64,000 nucleotides of DNA from Planctomycetota bacterium (GTDB lineage: Bacteria; Planctomycetota; UBA1135; GCA-002686595): NCBI GenBank assembly GCA_028278425.1, contig JANQEJ010000252.1, forward strand, positions 1 through 64,000, in the 5' to 3' direction. The notes below the pieces were generated by a model. That model was not told the DNA's origin. It worked only from the letters and a program-made list of their open reading frames with translations, and searched no databases. This document shows positions 1 through 7,795 of the stretch, in pieces. A program made the position numbers and the translations under genes. Numbering within the stretch: the stretch's first letter is position 1; each line of letters begins with the position of its first letter.

Positions 1-2941
1 CCGGCTCCTCGAGCCGGAAGTCCAGGCCCTGCAGCCACTGGCCCTCCTCGATCTCGACGCTGGTCACCCGCCGGCCGAGCGCGTTGCCTTCGCCGAGAAA
101 GCCGCCGAAATGCACGCCGCCGGCCGCGACCGCGTAGCGGCCGGGGCGCAGGTAGAGGATGTCGTAGTCGCCGTTCGCGTCCGTCACGGTCTCGTCGTAC
201 TGGCCGCCGAAGAGGGTGCCGAAGACCAGGCCGCCTTCCATGTTGAGCGTGACCCGCGCCTCGGGGAACGGCTTGCCGTCGGGGCCCCTGACGCGACCGG
301 AAATGCGGCCCAGCGGCATCTCGAAGTCGAGCTCGTATTCCTCGCCGCTCGGGATGGTGCGCCGGAACTCGATGCTGTTCTGGCTGCCGGCCGCGCCCGT
401 CTGGATCGTCACCAGGTAGTCGCCCGGCTCGTCGAGCTGCACCGCGTAGCGGCCTTCCGCGTCGAGGAACTCGATCTTGAGGAGCTCCATGCCCCCGCCA
501 TCGGTGGGGACGAAGCTGATCACCGAATCGGTCACGGGATCGCCGGCCAGCGTGACCCGGCCGTGCACCTTGACCGGGTCCGCGGGCGGCTCGCCGAGCA
601 CGACGTGTTCCTCGCCTTCGTCCACGAGCTCGACGGTCGTCATCTTCAACGCGGCGATCAACGTGGCCTGGTCGAGGGCCTCGCCGGTCTCGGACTGCAG
701 GCTCTCGATCCCCGGGAAGGCCTGCACGTGCCACTGTCCAGGCGTGAGGCTGTGTTCGATGAAGTTCCCGTCGGAGTCGGTGTTCGTCATCCGCCGCTCC
801 TGCAGGGTCGGCATCTGGATGATGATCATGCAGCCCGCGGCCGGCTCCCCGTCGCCGCCGTAGACCTCGCCGGAGAGGGTCGCACCGCGTCGCAGCGTGA
901 GGACGACGTCCGGTTGCTCTTCGCCTTCGGCCAGCTCGAAGGCCACCGCCTTGCTGGGGGCGAATCCGTCCTTCTTGGCCACGACCGAGCCGGCGCCGGG
1001 CATGAGACCCTCGAGCGCGAAGCGCCCCTCCGCGTCGCTCCTGGCCGCCGGCCAGTCGCTGCGGCCTTGCATGGCCTCGATCGCCTCGATGCCCTCGAGC
1101 TCCTTGCTCACCTCCGCGCCGGCCACGGGGCGCCCGTCGGGGTCGAACACCTGGCCCGCCAGGCGAACCGGGCGGTACAGCGCGAACGCGAGCTGCTTCT
1201 CGGTTGGCAGCGCGAGGGTGACCTCCGCGGAACGCGCGTAGCCTTCGGCTTCGGCGGTGAACGTCCAGTCTCCGGAGCGCAGGTTGGTCATCTGGAACCG
1301 ACCGTCCTCGCTCTCGAAGGTCTCGCGGCGCTCCTCGCTCGGGGGCATGTACCACTGGCTGCCGGCGCGCGCGGCGTTGATCTCGAAGGCGGCGACTGGC
1401 TCGCCCGCGCCGTCGAGCACCTCACCGCTCACGTGGACCGGCGGCGCGAGGATCAGGTCCAGCTCTTCGCTCGGAGCGCGGACGACGTCCCGTACGGCCG
1501 TCCAGCGTCCGGGGGCGAGACCGCCTTCCTGCCCGTCCTCGACGAGGAGCTGCGCCGTGACCGACCACGGGCCGGGCCCCGTGCCGGTGATCCGGAACGC
1601 GCCCCGGTCGTCGACCGTGGCGTCGTTGCCCGCGCCGATGTAGGCGCGCGGATCCGTGGGGCCGCCGGTGAGGTTCTCGGAGAGGTCGGGCACGACCAGG
1701 ACCTGCGTTCCCGTCGCGGGCGCGCCGTCGGGGAACACGACCGTCCCCGCGATGGCGAGGCCCTGGTCCAGCACCAGGTCCCCGTGGTCGCGCGCCTCGC
1801 CGTCGGCCAGGTCGAAGGGTGCGCTGAGGAGATCCTGAAACTCGTCGTGCCGGACGCGGATCCAGGTTTGCCCCGGGGTGACGGCGCTCACCTCGAAGAG
1901 CCCGTCCGCGTCGCTCTCGGTCTCGCGCAGCCGCGCGGAAGGGCTTCCGAAGAACTCCAGCCCGAGGGCGTGCACCTCGGCACCGGCGACGGGCTTCCCT
2001 TGTTCATCGACGACGCGCCCCCGGACGCTTCCGCCCAGGAGCACTACGAGCTCGAGCTGGACGTGCTCGCCGGGAAGGGGCAGGAGGTCTTTGGTGAAGC
2101 TGGCCGCGAGCGAAGCGGACTCGGTCGCGAGGGTCTGCGGCCTGCCCACCGGAACCGCGCGGAACTCGAAGCGGCCGGTCGCGTCGGTCTCCGTCTTCAG
2201 GTCCAGCGCGTCCGAGCCGGCCGCTCCCAGTTGAAGGGCGGCGTTGGTCGACCGCGTGAGACCGACTTCCACCCGCGCGAGGTCGGTCTTCGGTGCTCCC
2301 GGCGGCGGCAGCAGGCGGCCCGAGATCCAGGCGCCCAAGACCGGCCGCAGCTCGATGGGGCCGGCGATGCCGGCGACGTCGACGTGGCGCAGCTCAAGGG
2401 AGTAGAGGTAGGACCCGCTGACCGCCAGCCAGGCCTCCTCGGCGTCGGGCGGTAGACCGATCCGCGCCTTCCCGACCGCATCGACGGGAGCCGCGCCCAG
2501 GACCCCGTCGATACGTGCCGGGTCCGCGCCGGCGTGGAGCTCGACGAGCGGCCCTTCCTTGTCGCGAAGAGTCCCGTGGTCCACGTGCGCGGACAACGCC
2601 AGGACCCAGGCCCGCTCCTCGTGCGGTGTCTCGTCGGGAACGATCAGGTGGACGTCAAGCCATCGCGTCTCCTCTTCCGCCCACGTCCGCGGAGCCGGTT
2701 CCTCGGTCGCGGCGGGAACTTCCCGGCGGGTTTGCAGCGTTTCGCTCTCCCGCTCCTCGGGAAGCACAGGAGGCTCGATCAGGTCGACGCGTTTCGCATC
2801 GCTCGGCGGTGTCTCTCGCGCGGCTGGTTCGCCGGAGAGCTCGGCCTGGCGGTCCGACGTGTCCTCCCGACCCAGAAACCAGAAGAGCGAGAGCAGGGAC
2901 AGGGCGAGGACGCCCACGGCGACGAGGATGCGCGCGTTCAT
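1..2941 (-). CDS. Secreted/anchored carboxypeptidase-regulatory-like repeat protein (3' truncated by window edge)
   Basis: About 980 codons are visible and the reading frame runs off the left edge. The ATG at 2941 is followed by a hydrophobic N-terminal segment (residues about 5-23, ILVAVGVLALSLLSLFWFL), which is a signal anchor or uncleaved signal. The rest is a chain of beta-sandwich repeats. Each carries the typical carboxypeptidase regulatory-like wording: a G-x-V stretch, then 'DxxGxPVAGAEV', then 'TDxDGxFxxxxLxPG'. At least six such units can be read. These domains are extracytoplasmic and are thought to mediate carbohydrate or protein contact, but no enzyme domain is visible here. The protein is probably a surface or periplasmic structural protein of unknown function. 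The gene is followed by no other gene in the window, so its operon context on that side is unknown. Confidence in a real gene is high, in function low. Confidence 0.85.
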   Translation of the reverse strand, partial: MNARILVAVGVLALSLLSLFWFLGREDTSDRQAELSGEPAARETPPSDAKRVDLIEPPVLPEERESETLQTRREVPAATEEPAPRTWAEEETRWLDVHLIVPDETPHEERAWVLALSAHVDHGTLRDKEGPLVELHAGADPARIDGVLGAAPVDAVGKARIGLPPDAEEAWLAVSGSYLYSLELRHVDVAGIAGPIELRPVLGAWISGRLLPPPGAPKTDLARVEVGLTRSTNAALQLGAAGSDALDLKTETDATGRFEFRAVPVGRPQTLATESASLAASFTKDLLPLPGEHVQLELVVLLGGSVRGRVVDEQGKPVAGAEVHALGLEFFGSPSARLRETESDADGLFEVSAVTPGQTWIRVRHDEFQDLLSAPFDLADGEARDHGDLVLDQGLAIAGTVVFPDGAPATGTQVLVVPDLSENLTGGPTDPRAYIGAGNDATVDDRGAFRITGTGPGPWSVTAQLLVEDGQEGGLAPGRWTAVRDVVRAPSEELDLILAPPVHVSGEVLDGAGEPVAAFEINAARAGSQWYMPPSEERRETFESEDGRFQMTNLRSGDWTFTAEAEGYARSAEVTLALPTEKQLAFALYRPVRLAGQVFDPDGRPVAGAEVSKELEGIEAIEAMQGRSDWPAARSDAEGRFALEGLMPGAGSVVAKKDGFAPSKAVAFELAEGEEQPDVVLTLRRGATLSGEVYGGDGEPAAGCMIIIQMPTLQERRMTNTDSDGNFIEHSLTPGQWHVQAFPGIESLQSETGEALDQATLIAALKMTTVELVDEGEEHVVLGEPPADPVKVHGRVTLAGDPVTDSVISFVPTDGGGMELLKIEFLDAEGRYAVQLDEPGDYLVTIQTGAAGSQNSIEFRRTIPSGEEYELDFEMPLGRISGRVRGPDGKPFPEARVTLNMEGGLVFGTLFGGQYDETVTDANGDYDILYLRPGRYAVAAGGVHFGGFLGEGNALGRRVTSVEIEEGQWLQGLDFRLEEP

Positions 2942-3139
2942 TGGAGCGAGGGAACGGGACTGGGGTGTGGGAGCTTTTGCTCCTCGAGTCCTGTCGGATA
3001 CGCGCCGACCGCTCGGACAATCACAAGAAAGCGCGCGGCGGCGTCGGGCCTGCGCACTTGTCCGTACCGACGAGCTCGTCCGGACCGTTCGCTGCTCGCC
3101 GCGCGGAAGCTCCGGGCCGCCCCCGAGCAGCCGGGCTCG

Positions 3140-4348
3140 TCAGAACTGCCCGTCGAGCAGCACGGTCACCGTCGGGTCGTTCACCGTGAACGCGCCGAAG
3201 GCGTCGAGCGCGGCGACCTGCCCGTAGTAGGTCACGGACTCGACCGACGGACCGAGGTCGGACAGCGCCAGGGGCAGCGTGATCGTGCCCGCGGGCGGAA
3301 TCGCGACCGGCGACAGGACGATCCAGGGGCCCTGCACGGCGAGACCTCCGCCCCAGGCGGGGATGAGCAGCGCGTCCTGCGACGTGCCGAGGGCGACGAT
3401 CGCCTGGACGCCGGGCGTTCCGGTCAGCGTCACGCCGAACGCTCCGTTCTCGCGGATCGGCGAGGGGACGTCGAGGGTGACGTACTCGCCCTGGTACTCG
3501 ACGGGCGGTCCGCCGGTGTAGGGCGGGCCGTCGTCGCCGGCCGGGCAGGTGCCGCCGAACCACGGGGGCTGCCCGCCGAGACCGCCGACGAGCTGCGAGT
3601 CGCGCAGGTAGGCCGGCACCTGCATCACGATGCCCGGCGCGCCGTCGCCCTTGATGCAACCGTAGCCGTAGGCGCTGACGCTCGGGTAGCCGTTGCCGCC
3701 GACGAAGGTGGAGCTCAGCGCGAAGAGCTCTCCGGAATCGAGCAGGGCGCCCTCCCTGGCGCTTGCGACCCAATCGAGGCCGCCGGGGTCGCCGCCGACG
3801 TACGCGCCGTTGCCGCCCTCGAAGGTGCACTCGAAGAGGTGCACCGCGCTGTTCGACATCTCCAGCCCGGGCGCGGGCCGCGGGCCGCCGAAGGCGCTCG
3901 CGCCGCCGTCGACGCTGGGCCCGATGGCGAGCGTGTTGACGACGACGACGTCCGCGCTGTCCCTTACGGTCACCGCGGCCGGCGGAGCGCCGAACGAGGC
4001 GGGCGGTATGACCTGGCAGTCCTCGATCCAGACCTTCCCGTTGCAGTCGTCGATCAACGCGTCGTCCGAGAAGCTCAGCCCGGAGAGGACGACGTGCTCG
4101 CCCACCGGCAGGGATTCCAGCTTCAGCCCGTCGACGTCGGCGACGGCGCCGTCGTCGGCCTGGAGCGTCAGCGCCTTGTCGAGCACCACGGTGGAGTACG
4201 TGCCGGAGCGGATGAGCAGCACGTCGCCGGGCGACGCCGCCGCGATCGCGGCGGGGATGTCGGTGAAGTCGGTGCCCGGCCCCCCGGACTGGTCGACGAT
4301 CCACACCTGGGACGGTAGCGGCAGCGCGAGCGCGAGCAGCGTGAGCAT
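3140..4348 (-). CDS. Secreted parallel beta-helix protein
   Basis: A 402-aa protein with an ATG start and a short signal peptide (MLTLLALALPLPSQV). The N-terminal part reads 'GTDFTDIPAAIAAASPGDVLLIRSG', the standard entrance to a right-handed parallel beta-helix (pectate-lyase-like fold). It is followed by turns rich in short hydrophobic strands and Asn/Gly/Asp up to about residue 270. The last 110 residues form a beta module ending 'PTVTVLLDGQF', of the type found at the C-terminus of many planctomycete exported proteins. No catalytic residues of pectate lyases are obvious, so enzymatic activity is not claimed. A near-identical tail sequence lies alone at 8389-8424, which shows that a paralogue of this gene once existed nearby. 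Confidence 0.8.
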   Translation of the reverse strand: MLTLLALALPLPSQVWIVDQSGGPGTDFTDIPAAIAAASPGDVLLIRSGTYSTVVLDKALTLQADDGAVADVDGLKLESLPVGEHVVLSGLSFSDDALIDDCNGKVWIEDCQVIPPASFGAPPAAVTVRDSADVVVVNTLAIGPSVDGGASAFGGPRPAPGLEMSNSAVHLFECTFEGGNGAYVGGDPGGLDWVASAREGALLDSGELFALSSTFVGGNGYPSVSAYGYGCIKGDGAPGIVMQVPAYLRDSQLVGGLGGQPPWFGGTCPAGDDGPPYTGGPPVEYQGEYVTLDVPSPIRENGAFGVTLTGTPGVQAIVALGTSQDALLIPAWGGGLAVQGPWIVLSPVAIPPAGTITLPLALSDLGPSVESVTYYGQVAALDAFGAFTVNDPTVTVLLDGQF

Positions 4349-4625
4349 GACGAGCCTCGTTTCAGGTTGAGGGGAGAGGAGGGCGAATCGAGGTTAGCGC
4401 GGGGGGCCGGATCGCAAAAGGGTCCGCGTGCGACGGACGCCCGGGCCGGGGTCGAGGCGCCTCCGGCGCCGTCTCGCGGTCCGTCTCGGGGGCTTGGTCC
4501 GGGCGCGCTGCAAAGCGCCTGGACAGAACCGGGATCTTCCCCCTATCCTCCGGACTGTTGTTTTCCACCTTGCAGGCGTCCTTGCCGAAGCCTGTCCGTC
4601 AGGGAGACGAGAGGGGGAGTTCCCG

Positions 4626-5345
4626 ATGAGAGTTGAGCACCTTGCGATCGACGGTTCCGTCGTCACCCTCGAGGCCGACGTCGATCTTTCCGCTCCGGCG
4701 ACGACCTCCGGTTGGGCGATCGTGCCCTCGATCATGCGGCCGCATCCGTTCACGGTGTACCCGTGCGGACACGCGGAGCGCGTGCAGGACGCGATCCGGG
4801 AGACCGGCGCCGACGTCGAGGTCGTCTCGAGCAAGAGCTACCAGCTTCAGGGGCGCGAGCTCGAGGTCGCGAAGGTCGAGGTCCCCGCCGGCGCGGGGGG
4901 CCGGCGCCGCCTGACGGTGGGCGCCTGGGAGGGGGAGCGCGGCTGTCTCGCCAGCTCCCTGACGGGCCACCACCCCCGCAGGCTGATGCAGATGTTCGAG
5001 ACGCTGCGCTTCAGCGAGTCGGAGCTCGGGCTGTCGATCGACTCTCCCGTGACCGCCGACATGCGCCCGCCGCAGCTTCTCAAGTCGGTCCCGGAGCTCG
5101 GCGTGATGCTGATTCGCCCCGCCATCCACGCCACGCTCCAGAGCGTGCCGCGCCGGCGGGGCGCCGCCGTCGAGCACGGGGAGCTCTTCCGCTTCGGCGG
5201 CGAGCCGGGCGGGCTGAAGCTCGTCGGAAGGAGCGCCGTCGTGACCATGCGGCCGCGCGGCGAGGCGTGCCTGGAGCGGATGCCGAACCTGGTCGAGAAC
5301 ATGCGGGTCGAATGGAAGCCGAGCGGAGTCCTGTCGAGCTGCTGA
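4626..5345 (+). CDS. Unknown protein, first gene of the MauE/MauD-like operon
   Basis: A 239-aa protein. The ATG at 4626 has a purine-rich ribosome site (gagagggggag) 5-14 bases upstream, and this sets the start. I recognise no family. There is no signal peptide or membrane segment, so it is probably cytoplasmic. It has several basic clusters (PRRRG) and a few cysteines (CGHAER, GERGCLA, GEACLER, and a C-terminal SSC). The gene ends 8 bases before the next start and all following genes are coupled, so it is very likely cotranscribed with the MauE-like, MauD-like and 12-cysteine genes. It may serve as a chaperone, modifying factor or regulator for that system; that role is inference only. Confidence 0.75.
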   Translation: MRVEHLAIDGSVVTLEADVDLSAPATTSGWAIVPSIMRPHPFTVYPCGHAERVQDAIRETGADVEVVSSKSYQLQGRELEVAKVEVPAGAGGRRRLTVGAWEGERGCLASSLTGHHPRRLMQMFETLRFSESELGLSIDSPVTADMRPPQLLKSVPELGVMLIRPAIHATLQSVPRRRGAAVEHGELFRFGGEPGGLKLVGRSAVVTMRPRGEACLERMPNLVENMRVEWKPSGVLSSC

Positions 5346-5353
5346 GCGTCGAG

Positions 5354-5905
5354 ATGTTCTTCGCATCCGTCTTCTGCCCGGCGCTGATCGGCTCGATGCT
5401 CTGCACGTCGGGCGTCGCGCACCTTTTGGGCATGAGGCGCTTGGGGGAGCTCCTGCGAGCGCACGACGTGCTCCCCGCCGGGCTCGCGCGTCCGGCGGCG
5501 GTCGTCGTGACCCTTCTGGAATGCGGTCTCGGCGCGGCTTCCCTCTGGCTCTTCGCGAGCGGGCGCCCCGCGGTCGGTCTGGCGCTGGCGTTGGGCGGGG
5601 TCGGGCTCGCCGGGGCCTTCCTCTTGTATCTCGTGCGGCTTCTGAGGCGCGGGCCCACCACCGTGTCGTGCGGCTGCTCGCCCTTGAGCAGTCCGGTGAC
5701 GGAGGCTTCCCTCGTGCCGGCGGCGACCCTGTTGATCGCGGCACTCGTTCTCGGCCTCGCCCTCTTGCCGGGCGGAGACGGCGCGGGACCGTGGCGGCTG
5801 GACCTCGAGTTCCTCCTGCCGACGGCGGCCGGGATCGTCTTGGCCGGTCTCGGGTTTCTCGTCCCCGCCAGCATGCCGGCGCCGGCGAGGGGAGCCGTCG
5901 CGTGA
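5354..5905 (+). CDS. MauE/DoxX-like membrane protein
   Basis: A 183-aa protein with about four hydrophobic segments. The N-terminus carries Cys8 and Cys17 in the first membrane helix. After the third helix comes 'RLLRRGPTTVSCGCSP', which matches the CxC motif of the MauE family at the same relative place. MauE is an inner-membrane protein that works with MauD to form the many disulfides of the methylamine dehydrogenase small subunit; I infer an equivalent redox role here. The next gene starts at GTG 5902 inside this gene's stop (GTGA), so the two are translationally coupled. Family assignment is by motif and gene order, not by search; a generic DoxX-like quinone-linked protein is the alternative. 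Confidence 0.7.
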   Translation: MFFASVFCPALIGSMLCTSGVAHLLGMRRLGELLRAHDVLPAGLARPAAVVVTLLECGLGAASLWLFASGRPAVGLALALGGVGLAGAFLLYLVRLLRRGPTTVSCGCSPLSSPVTEASLVPAATLLIAALVLGLALLPGGDGAGPWRLDLEFLLPTAAGIVLAGLGFLVPASMPAPARGAVA

Positions 5906-6438
5906 GCTTCTTCGGCCTCCGGCCCGGCTTCGAGCTCTCGGCGCTGGTCGTCTCGTGGGTCGCCATCGCGTTCCTGACGTTGATCGTCGCGAACCTGCAC
6001 TCGCGCCTGCGCGTGGTGGAGGCGCAGCGCGGGCAAGGGGGTGGCGGGGACGAGGCGTGGTTCGCGCATCTCCTCGGTCGGCGGTTGGGCGAAGTGATCG
6101 GGCGAACGACGGCGGACGTGCCCCGCGTGCTGATCCTGCTTTCGAGCTCCTGTCCCTCCTGTGAGCGGCTGCTGGACGAGATGCGGACCGGCGGATGGCG
6201 CGAGCCGGCCGCGATCGGATGGATCGACGGCCCGCCGTCCCCGCCGCCGGAGATTCCCGGCAACGCGACGCTGCTCGACGACGGGCCCCGCATCGGCCGG
6301 GAGCTCGGCGTCCGGCTGACGCCGTTTGCCCTCGTCGCCGACGCCGCCGGGCGCGTCGCACACGCGGCTCCTCTGAACGACTTGGAAGACCTCCACCGGG
6401 CGACCGTTTCCCCAGAACCGAAGATCGAAGCGAGGTGA
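5902..6438 (+). CDS. MauD-like membrane-anchored thioredoxin
   Basis: A 178-aa protein starting at a GTG that overlaps the upstream TGA. One hydrophobic anchor (residues about 12-31) is followed by a linker and a thioredoxin-type domain with the active-site motif C84-P-S-C87 in 'LLSSSCPSCERLLDEM'. A later 'GVRLTPFALVAD' supplies the cis-proline loop of the thioredoxin fold. In methylamine-utilising bacteria MauD has the same architecture and, with MauE, oxidises or isomerises disulfides in the small subunit. The gene is followed after two bases by a 12-cysteine protein, its obvious candidate substrate. The thioredoxin fold is well supported; the specific MauD assignment rests on context. Confidence 0.75.
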   Translation: MSFFGLRPGFELSALVVSWVAIAFLTLIVANLHSRLRVVEAQRGQGGGGDEAWFAHLLGRRLGEVIGRTTADVPRVLILLSSSCPSCERLLDEMRTGGWREPAAIGWIDGPPSPPPEIPGNATLLDDGPRIGRELGVRLTPFALVADAAGRVAHAAPLNDLEDLHRATVSPEPKIEAR

Positions 6439-6440
6439 TC

Positions 6441-7046
6441 ATGGACCTGCAGCAGATTCCTTCCATCGAGGATTCCGGACGTCTCGGTCGAAGCCTGGAC
6501 GCCGACTCGCCCCTGCGCGCCCAATTCTCCAGCGAGCGCCTCCTGGCGGACGATCCGCTGAGCGCGGCGCCGCTGGCGGCCGCCGTTCAGTGGGCCGAGC
6601 TCCTGCGCGACAAGATGTTCCCCAGCGCGACGCAGATGGCCCAGATGAGGATGGCGGCGTCCGCGAGCTACACGCAGCACGCGAGCTGCTACAACAACTA
6701 CAGCGGCCCGTGCGATTCGCCGTGCTACGGCTTCCCGCCCGGCCAGATGTCCTCCTGGTACTGCGCGACCTGCGACGAGCAGGCCGCCGATCCGGCCAAC
6801 AACCCGGCCTACAACTGGCACTTCGTCGGCATGCGAGGGTCGCTCGAGTACGGCGACATCGAGCCGGACATCTGCAGCGGGAAGGACGCCTGGAAGTGGC
6901 GCATCGAGGAACCGTGCGGCGACTGCAGCAAGTCCTCGGTGTACCGCTGCCACGACGGCTACAAGCGCTACACCGACGGCACGATGGACTACACGATCTG
7001 CGAGGGGCTGGTCGCGTGTGACGACAAGCTGACGCCATGCCCCTAG
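6441..7046 (+). CDS. 12-cysteine protein resembling the methylamine dehydrogenase light chain (MauA-like)
   Basis: A 201-aa protein; ATG at 6441 with 'gaggtgatc' directly before it. Residues 1-80 contain no cysteine and no hydrophobic signal. The C-terminal 119 residues hold twelve cysteines (83, 91, 95, 108, 111, 145, 159, 162, 170, 187, 193, 200) and tryptophans at 106, 126, 151 and 153. The methylamine dehydrogenase light chain also has twelve cysteines forming six disulfides and two tryptophans fused into the TTQ cofactor. The stretch 'CYGFPPGQMSSWYCATC' recalls the light-chain 'CPPG...S.W..SC' core. Sequence similarity is weak and the usual Tat leader is missing. No heavy-chain (MauB) gene is in the window. 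It is probably the disulfide-rich product of this operon; TTQ formation is speculative. Confidence 0.6.
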   Translation: MDLQQIPSIEDSGRLGRSLDADSPLRAQFSSERLLADDPLSAAPLAAAVQWAELLRDKMFPSATQMAQMRMAASASYTQHASCYNNYSGPCDSPCYGFPPGQMSSWYCATCDEQAADPANNPAYNWHFVGMRGSLEYGDIEPDICSGKDAWKWRIEEPCGDCSKSSVYRCHDGYKRYTDGTMDYTICEGLVACDDKLTPCP

Positions 7047-7207
7047 AAGCCCGTCTCGAGCGCGCGACCTCCGTTCCGCGGGGCCTGGGGTGGATCTGGC
7101 TCTTGCCGGCGGCCCTGGTCGGCTGGGGACTCGCGACGCTGAACGCGGTCCCGGCGGCGCTCGGCGTCGGTCTGGCGGCGGGGGTGTCGCTTTCCGGCTC
7201 GGTCTGA
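7037..7207 (+). CDS. Small membrane protein, or N-terminal part of an interrupted MauF/CcdA-like protein
   Basis: A 56-codon reading frame starting at an ATG that overlaps the end of the 12-cysteine gene by ten bases. It encodes a basic start (MPLEARLERATSVPRG) and one long hydrophobic stretch (GWIWLLPAALVGWGLATLNA and onward). It ends in TGA at 7205-7207. The next open frame (7226 onward) is in exactly the same phase, so both look like one membrane protein of about 250 residues interrupted by a single stop. A CGA-to-TGA or TGG-to-TGA change, a base-call error, or genuine separate translation are all possible. Confidence 0.5.
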   Translation: MPLEARLERATSVPRGLGWIWLLPAALVGWGLATLNAVPAALGVGLAAGVSLSGSV

Positions 7208-7225
7208 AGCCTGAACAGCGCAGCC

Positions 7226-7795
7226 GTGTTGCTGCCGCCCAAGCGACGCTCGCTGCGCGACGTCAGGATCGTCGGTGCGTACTTCGCCGGCTCCCTGGGC
7301 GGCGCGTTGCTGACGGCGCTCTCGGCGTGGCTCGCGAGCGGCTTCACCGAACCGCTCGGAGCGACGAGCCGCGTCGTTCTCTTCGCCCTGGCGGCCGCGC
7401 TGATCGTGCTCGTCAAGCGGGGGCCCCTGGCGGGGCGCCTGGCGTTGCCGGAGAACCGCCGGCAGATCCCGGCCGAGGTCTTCGGTGCCAGCCTCATTCG
7501 CGGTGCCCTCCGGTTCGGGTTCGAGATGGGAACCGGCGTCCGCACCTACGTGCCGACGGCCGCGCCGTACCTGTTGCTCGCCGGGCTGCTCCTGGCGCGA
7601 CCGACGCTCGGCGCGGCGCTCCTGGTCGGGCTCGGTTTCGCGCTCGGGCGGGCGGTGCCCATGGTGGTCCAAATGGCTTCGATCGCCTCCGGTGAAGGAC
7701 CCTCCGAGTTCTTCCTCAAGCGGACGCGGGAGTACGAGCCCGCTCTTGTGATCGTGTTGGTGCTCGCGGGCGCGGGGATGCTGATTTGGAGATGA
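7226..7795 (+). CDS. Polytopic membrane protein (CcdA/MauF-like), second part of a TGA-interrupted gene
   Basis: 189 aa from a GTG at 7226 that has no good ribosome site, which argues that it is really the continuation of the frame starting at 7037. Three or four hydrophobic segments are visible. 'GTGVRTYVPTAAPYLLLAG' has the proline-bearing helix start typical of CcdA/DsbD-type electron-transfer membrane domains. In mau operons MauF is such a protein and sits beside mauE, mauD and mauA; I infer the same role here, with low certainty. The stop TGA overlaps the ATG of the next gene (ATGA at 7792), so translation is coupled and the reading frame is under selection at its end. Confidence 0.55.
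   Translation: MLLPPKRRSLRDVRIVGAYFAGSLGGALLTALSAWLASGFTEPLGATSRVVLFALAAALIVLVKRGPLAGRLALPENRRQIPAEVFGASLIRGALRFGFEMGTGVRTYVPTAAPYLLLAGLLLARPTLGAALLVGLGFALGRAVPMVVQMASIASGEGPSEFFLKRTREYEPALVIVLVLAGAGMLIWR

Noticed and set aside
110-2455. A 781-codon plus-strand frame
   Set aside because: It is a shadow of the minus-strand repeat protein, which has an anchor helix and regular domains.
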